A stretch of DNA of 32,925 nucleotides from Kitasatospora griseola. GTDB taxonomy: Bacteria > Actinomycetota > Actinomycetes > Streptomycetales > Streptomycetaceae. The translations under genes and the position numbers were made by a program. Where the stretch lies: positions 8,588 through 41,512 of the forward strand of contig NZ_BMRI01000028.1 in assembly GCF_014648555.1 (NCBI RefSeq), written 5' to 3'. Below the pieces are notes generated by a model. That model was not told the origin of the DNA. It worked only from the letters and a program-made list of their open reading frames with translations, and did no database searches. This document shows, one piece after another, positions 30,972 through 32,925 of the stretch; the first letter of the stretch is position 1; every line of letters starts with the position of its first letter.

Positions 30972-32925
30972 GTGCACCTGAAGAGCCTGACCCTGCGCGG
31001 GTTCAAGTCCTTCGCCTCGGCGACCACGCTGCGCTTCGAACCCGGCATCACCTGCGTGGTCGGCCCCAACGGCTCCGGCAAGTCCAACGTGGTCGACGCA
31101 CTGTCCTGGGTGATGGGCGAACAGGGCGCCAAGTCGCTGCGCGGCGGCAAGATGGAGGACGTGATCTTCGCGGGGACCAGCGGACGCCCCCCGCTCGGCC
31201 GCGCCGAAGTCAGCCTCACCATCGACAACACCGACGGCGCGCTGCCCATCGACTACACCGAAGTCACCATCACCCGGACGATGTTCCGCAACGGCGGCAG
31301 CGAGTACGCGCTCAACGGCACCGTCTGCCGGCTCCTGGACATCCAGGAACTGCTCTCCGACTCCGGCATCGGCCGCGAGATGCACGTGATCGTCGGCCAG
31401 GGACAGCTCGACTCCGTGCTGCACGCCGACCCGATGGGCCGGCGCGCCTTCATCGAGGAGGCGGCCGGCGTCCTCAAGCACCGCAAGCGCAAGGAGAAGG
31501 CGCTGCGGAAGATCGACGCGATGCAGGCCAACCTGAACCGGGTCCAGGACCTGGTCGCCGAACTGCGCCGCCAGCTCGGCCCGTTGGGGCGGCAGGCGAA
31601 GATCGCCCGGCGGGCCGCCGGCATCCAGGCCGAGCTGCGCGACGCCCGGCTGCGGCTGCTCGCCGACGACCTGCTCACCCTGCGCAAGGCCGTCGAAGCG
31701 GAAGTCGCCGACGAGTTGGCGCTGAAACTGCGCCGCACCACCGTCGAACAGCAACTCGCCGCCGCCGTCCAGCGCGAAGCCGTCCTGGAAGCCCAGGTCG
31801 AACAGCTCGGGCCGGCCCTGGAAGCCGCCCGGCAGACCTGGTACCGGCTGTCCGCGCTCGCCGAACGCACCCGCGGCACCATCGGACTCGCCGAAGCCCG
31901 GGTCCGGGCCGCCACCACCGCCGGGCAGCTGGAGGAACGGCGCGGCCGCGACCCCGAGGACCTGGAACGCGAGGCCGCCCGGGTCCGCGAGGAGGAAGCC
32001 GCCCTCGAAGCCGCCCTGGAGCAGGCCCAGGACGCGCTCGCCGAAACCGTCGAGGAACGCACCGAACTCGAACGCGCCCTCGCCGCCGAGGAGTTGCGAC
32101 TCAGAGCGGCCGCCCGGGCGATCGCCGACCGGCGCGAGGGCCTGGCCCGGCTGCAGGGCCAGGCCGCCGCCGCCCGCTCCCGCGCCACCGCCGCCGAAGC
32201 CGAGATCGAACGGCTCGCCACCGCCCGCGACGAAGCCCTGCTGCGCGCCGAGGCCGCCCAGACCGAACACCGGGAACTCCTCGAACGCAGCGAACGGACC
32301 GAAGCCGGCGACGAGGAGGTTGAAGGCCGCCACGACCTGGCCCGCGCCGCCCTCGCCGACGCCGAACGGGCCGCCGGCGCCGCCCGCGAGGCGCTCGCGG
32401 GGGCCGAGCAGGAACGCGCCGCGCTCACCGCCCGGCACGACACCCTCGCCCTCGCCCTGCGCCGCAAGGACGGCAGCGCCGCCCTGCTCGGCCGGCCCGG
32501 CGTCCTCGGACCCGCCGCCGAACTGCTGCACATCGAACCCGGATTCGAACTCGCCGTCGCCGCCGCACTGGGCGCCGCCGCCGACGCCGTCGCGGTCGAG
32601 GACGTGGCCACCGCCGCCGCGGCCCTCACCCGGCTGCGCGCCGAGGACGGCGGCCGGGCCGCGTTGCTGATCGCCGCCCCGGAGCCGGGCGTCGGCGAAG
32701 ACCTGCCCGAAGGAGCGCGCCCGGCAGGGGAGTTGATCGACGGCCCGATGGCCGCCGCCGCCCGGCGGCTGCTGCGCCGCACCGCCGTGGTGGAAGACCT
32801 AAACACCGCAGGGCAGTTGATCGACCGTCAGCCGCAGTGGACGGCCGTCACCCCGGACGGCGACCTGCTCTCCGTCGCCCTCGCGCACGGCGGCTCGGCC
32901 GGCGCCCCCAGCCAGCTGGAGACCC
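30972..32925 (+). CDS. smc: Chromosome segregation protein SMC (3' end outside the window)
   Basis: SMC is the ATPase of the condensin-like complex that organises and segregates the chromosome. The visible 651 codons begin VHLKSLTLRGFKSFASATTL, with Walker A GPNGSGKSN (K37), the conserved VIVGQGQLDSVLHADPMGRR and FIEEAAGV. A long arginine/glutamate-rich coiled coil (about residues 170-500) follows, then the hinge domain beginning near residue 510 (AAELLHIEPGFELAVAAALG). The second coiled coil and the C-terminal ATPase half lie beyond position 32925. The GTG start has GAGGAGGAC upstream with 8-nt spacing. The frame is open to the window end. Confidence 0.96.
   Translation, partial: MHLKSLTLRGFKSFASATTLRFEPGITCVVGPNGSGKSNVVDALSWVMGEQGAKSLRGGKMEDVIFAGTSGRPPLGRAEVSLTIDNTDGALPIDYTEVTITRTMFRNGGSEYALNGTVCRLLDIQELLSDSGIGREMHVIVGQGQLDSVLHADPMGRRAFIEEAAGVLKHRKRKEKALRKIDAMQANLNRVQDLVAELRRQLGPLGRQAKIARRAAGIQAELRDARLRLLADDLLTLRKAVEAEVADELALKLRRTTVEQQLAAAVQREAVLEAQVEQLGPALEAARQTWYRLSALAERTRGTIGLAEARVRAATTAGQLEERRGRDPEDLEREAARVREEEAALEAALEQAQDALAETVEERTELERALAAEELRLRAAARAIADRREGLARLQGQAAAARSRATAAEAEIERLATARDEALLRAEAAQTEHRELLERSERTEAGDEEVEGRHDLARAALADAERAAGAAREALAGAEQERAALTARHDTLALALRRKDGSAALLGRPGVLGPAAELLHIEPGFELAVAAALGAAADAVAVEDVATAAAALTRLRAEDGGRAALLIAAPEPGVGEDLPEGARPAGELIDGPMAAAARRLLRRTAVVEDLNTAGQLIDRQPQWTAVTPDGDLLSVALAHGGSAGAPSQLET

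Overview
The window is high-GC chromosomal DNA from a streptomycete (Streptomyces, Kitasatospora or a close relative). The gene content and order are those of the core region that runs in Streptomyces from a tRNA-Glu/Gln cluster and ndgR-leuCD to smc. Supporting signs are abundant GTG starts, HrdB-like TANNNT -10 boxes, a lysine-tailed HU protein (HupS type), F420 genes and a streptomycete-type intergenic palindrome. I could not measure GC content or search a database; assignments rest on motifs, lengths and synteny that I recognise.

Layout. 35-404: three identical tRNA-Glu(CTC) genes, tRNA-Gln(CTG) and a terminator. 557-3632: ndgR (minus) divergent from leuC-leuD, the leucine module and its IclR regulator. 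3675-4887: a small leaderless gene and hupS. 4979-6461: a small accessory-looking island, with a GntR/UTRA regulator carrying a one-base frameshift, a palindromic operator, and two unrecognised translationally coupled genes. 6533-10659: cofC/fbiD (minus, with a cold-shock-like C-terminal extension) divergent from plsC-gpsA-ddl (phospholipid and peptidoglycan precursors). 10656-11448: DUF3515 and a stand-alone Lrp/AsnC RAM domain (minus). 11618-14579: thiL, pfkA, thiD. 14583-15075: palindromic repeat element, terminator and rpmB (minus). 15316-20971: FakA-like DAK2 protein, recG, an unrecognised HTH protein, rsmD, coaD. 21101-24892: coiled-coil protein with an internal duplication, then DUF177-rpmF-rnc-mutM as one operon. 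24897-29678: DMT permease (minus), secreted TPM-like membrane protein, MFS transporter (minus), and divergently a truncated, catalytically dead tyrosine-recombinase-like gene. 29810-32925: acylphosphatase, a small coiled-coil protein, and the 5' two thirds or so of smc, cut by the window edge.

The window is mostly housekeeping: leucine, thiamine, glycolysis, CoA, F420, cell wall, ribosome and chromosome organisation. The parts worth a second look are (i) the dead recombinase sharing a 169-bp divergent promoter region with an MFS exporter, where exact and near-exact copies of CCGCAGTAAA/TTTACTGCGG sit; (ii) an unusual density of genes whose start codon lies 6-10 nt after a -10 box with no Shine-Dalgarno (probable leaderless mRNAs); (iii) the CofC/cold-shock in-frame fusion with a likely internal start; (iv) the frameshifted GntR gene with an intact operator; and (v) a Streptomyces-type dispersed palindrome between thiD and rpmB.
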